A DNA stretch of 25,836 nt from DATKKK01 sp964354625 (lineage in GTDB: Archaea > Thermoproteota > Bathyarchaeia > Bathyarchaeales > Bathycorpusculaceae): positions 1-25,836 of the forward strand of contig CAYHAK010000018.1 of NCBI GenBank assembly GCA_964354625.1, read 5' to 3'. Each line of letters starts with the position of its first letter. The stretch's first letter is position 1. Below the pieces are notes generated by a model, which did not search any database, was not told the DNA's origin, and was given only the letters and a program-made list of their open reading frames with translations. The position numbers and the translations under genes were made by a program. Below are positions 24,727 to 25,836 of this stretch, in pieces.

Positions 24727-24867
24727 TCAAGGCGAGTCTGATGGGTTCGTAACGGCCGCGTGCACGCCGAGCTCTTCGAGCAACACGATGCCAGCCTTCT
24801 TATCGAGCGGTTGTTGTTTTCCACAAACCACGAGTAGATACTGCACTTTCTCGATTCGATTGATCAC
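24727..24867 (-). CDS. 46-codon hypothetical or gene fragment
   Basis: From a GTG at 24867 the - strand encodes MINRIEKVQYLLVVCGKQQP, then LDKKAGIVLLEELGVHAAVT and NPSDSP. The alternation of hydrophobic and charged residues reads like a genuine globular fragment (strand-helix-strand), more so than its surroundings. A G6 stretch upstream is a poor SD. No family recognised. It lies head-to-head with the truncated propeller ORF and may be a transferred or leftover piece. Confidence 0.35.
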   Translation of the reverse strand: MINRIEKVQYLLVVCGKQQPLDKKAGIVLLEELGVHAAVTNPSDSP

Positions 24868-24884
24868 GAACGCGCCCCCCGCTT

Positions 24885-25589
24885 ATGCGCTCGCGGTCGT
24901 CTAACAAGATCGACGTCTACGTCCGCGGCACCACCGGCCAAGTCTATGTGAAAGAGTTATATCAAGGAGTGTGGTTTTCCTCCTGGTACAGTAGAGGTGG
25001 GCAACTTGCACCGGGTACTAGACCGGCGGCCTCCTCAACCAACAATCGTGTCGACGTCTTTGCACAGGGCACGAACGGCGCCCTGTATCAGCGTACGTGG
25101 AACTCAACGGCCGGCTGGACCAGCTGGCAAAACCGTGGCGGGGTGCTGACATCGTCACCCGCAGCCGCATATCGGCCTACTGGTTTTATCGAGGTCTATG
25201 TGCGAGGCACGAACGGCGCCGTCTATGGGTGGGAGTATTACATCCCTAGCAACATAGCGGGTTGGTACCTCATCGGCGGGCAGGTTGCACCGGGTACCGG
25301 ACCCGGAACCAGTGTATATGGCTTAAGCTCAACAAGTCGTAGCGACGTCTTTGCACAGGGCACGAACGGCGCCCTGTATCAGAAAACGTGGAACGCAACG
25401 ATCGGGTGGTCCGGCTGGACAAACCTCGGCGGGACGCTGACCGCGTCACCAACAGCCGCAACGTTCACGTATAGTGGTTCGATAGACATCGAAGTCTTTG
25501 TACGCGGCACCACCGGCCTCATCTACCAAAAGGAGTTCCGGAACGGTGGGTGGCACGGTTGGTTGCCAGGCGTCCAAGGCCCCTCGTAA
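24885..25589 (+). CDS. Beta-propeller (DUF346/PLL-type) protein lacking a signal peptide; 5'-truncated
   Basis: A 234-residue ORF that is propeller repeats from the first residues: about five blades at 8-39, 40-86, 87-132, 133-182 and 183-229, each with the pattern V[Y/F][V/A][R/Q]GT[T/N]G..Y. Related to the secreted protein upstream. It starts in mid-blade at an ATG with no SD and no export signal, and an in-frame TGA lies at 24861, so the original N-terminus (signal and first domain) is missing. A propeller made in the cytoplasm is unlikely to be useful, so this is probably a non-expressed remnant, unless the missing part is in a different frame. Repeat identity at the DNA level indicates recent duplication. 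Confidence 0.65.
   Translation: MRSRSSNKIDVYVRGTTGQVYVKELYQGVWFSSWYSRGGQLAPGTRPAASSTNNRVDVFAQGTNGALYQRTWNSTAGWTSWQNRGGVLTSSPAAAYRPTGFIEVYVRGTNGAVYGWEYYIPSNIAGWYLIGGQVAPGTGPGTSVYGLSSTSRSDVFAQGTNGALYQKTWNATIGWSGWTNLGGTLTASPTAATFTYSGSIDIEVFVRGTTGLIYQKEFRNGGWHGWLPGVQGPS
25052..25382 (+). repeat. Identical 40-nt repeat in two propeller blades
   Basis: 25052-25091 and 25343-25382 are identical over 40 nt, encoding DVFAQGTNGALYQ, 291 nt (97 residues, two blades) apart. Neighbouring positions differ more, so this is either a recent two-blade duplication or local gene conversion. Confidence 0.9.
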
Positions 25590-25623
25590 CACTCTCCGGC
25601 CCACTCGGGGTAGCATACCGCTT

Positions 25624-25836
25624 GTGCGTGCGCTGTCACACACGCAGGTGAGCCCGGCGCCGGGCGGTGAGTTTGATTTTCCCGCCCAGCTTACGTTCTT
25701 TGCGTCGCTTGCCACCCACGCAAACCGCATCATCGCCAATGTGACTCAGGGCAACTTCTCCAACGCTGCCGTGCTGCTGGGCAACTACAACAGCACGATT
25801 GACAGCCTGAATGCTGCAGCGAAAAACACGCAGCAG
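25624..25836 (+). CDS. Unidentified protein, runs off the window end
   Basis: An open frame of at least 71 codons continues to the last base. Its content is protein-like and helical: GGEFDFPAQLTFFASLATHA, then NRIIANVTQGNFSNAAVLLG and NYNSTIDSLNAAAKNTQQ. It contains Asn-x-Ser/Thr sequons (NVT, NFS, NST), common in exported archaeal proteins. The start is uncertain; GTG 25624 is the only candidate after the previous stop, with a weak GGGGTAG 9 nt upstream and no signal peptide. The frame is open further upstream, so it may be an internal piece joined here by rearrangement. I do not recognise the family. Confidence 0.5.
   Translation, partial: MRALSHTQVSPAPGGEFDFPAQLTFFASLATHANRIIANVTQGNFSNAAVLLGNYNSTIDSLNAAAKNTQQ

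Larger units (their letters stand above)
24524..24884 (+). other. Terminator plus decayed propeller-gene sequence
   Basis: After the terminator, the frame 24609-24752 starts with RLTFSPAVIDSLLPKRDPL, whose first part echoes the blade start KLTSSPAV of the upstream gene, and then drifts into non-propeller sequence ending at TAA. This looks like the lost beginning of the second propeller gene or the edge of a recombination. On the - strand a 46-codon ORF (24727-24867) covers part of it. Confidence 0.45.

Overview
The window looks like part of an archaeal chromosome. The best single indicator is the gene at 8176-10440, a long polytopic membrane protein that resembles the archaeal DUF2206 family. 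TATA-like A/T boxes lie ahead of several genes, some starts have no Shine-Dalgarno (SD) site while others have a perfect one, and there is a Thr-rich, signal-anchored Ig-like surface protein. A mesophilic Thermoproteota lineage (Nitrososphaeria or Bathyarchaeia type) is a reasonable guess, but this is inference; no rRNA, tRNA or ribosomal gene is present to settle it.

Layout. 1-1166: the end of one SDR sugar-nucleotide epimerase/dehydratase and a complete second one, adjoining stop-to-start. 1327-5890: glycosyltransferase (GT4), class I methyltransferase and two more GT4 enzymes on the + strand; the last three are spaced 9-12 nt and probably form one operon. 6246-7487: a GT2 enzyme and a doubtful small gene on the - strand. 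8176-15469: DUF2206-like membrane protein and three GT4-type enzymes on the + strand, each separated by 0.4-0.7 kb. 15470-16982: a 1.5-kb gene desert holding the remnant of a zinc-ribbon methyltransferase. 16983-19998: a Wzx-like flippase and a GT4 enzyme on the - strand. 20452-21327: a FkbM methyltransferase. 21679-25836: secreted proteins, namely an Ig-like protein with a Thr-rich stalk, a lectin-like beta-propeller protein with a signal peptide, a second propeller ORF with no 5' end, and a gene running off the end of the window.

Together the genes form a surface-glycan locus (N-glycan, exopolysaccharide or S-layer glycan). The SDR enzymes supply activated sugars, eight glycosyltransferases assemble the chain, two methyltransferases probably cap or decorate it, the flippase moves the lipid-linked product across the membrane, and the DUF2206 protein may be a GT-C-like enzyme acting on the outside. 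No initiating phosphoglycosyltransferase, ligase or AglB oligosaccharyltransferase is seen here. The secreted propeller proteins next door could bind such glycans.

The most distinctive property is gene decay. By my count about 27% of the window is not covered by confident genes. In these gaps are recognisable fragments: a zinc-ribbon methyltransferase broken by one missing base, a frame-broken piece ahead of the intact methyltransferase, a headless propeller gene, and several strong SD sites followed by ORFs of only 7-27 codons. I see no insertion sequence, CRISPR array or RNA gene. No wholly new system is evident; the oddest items are the SD-led mini-ORFs, two of which are positioned to couple translation to a glycosyltransferase.
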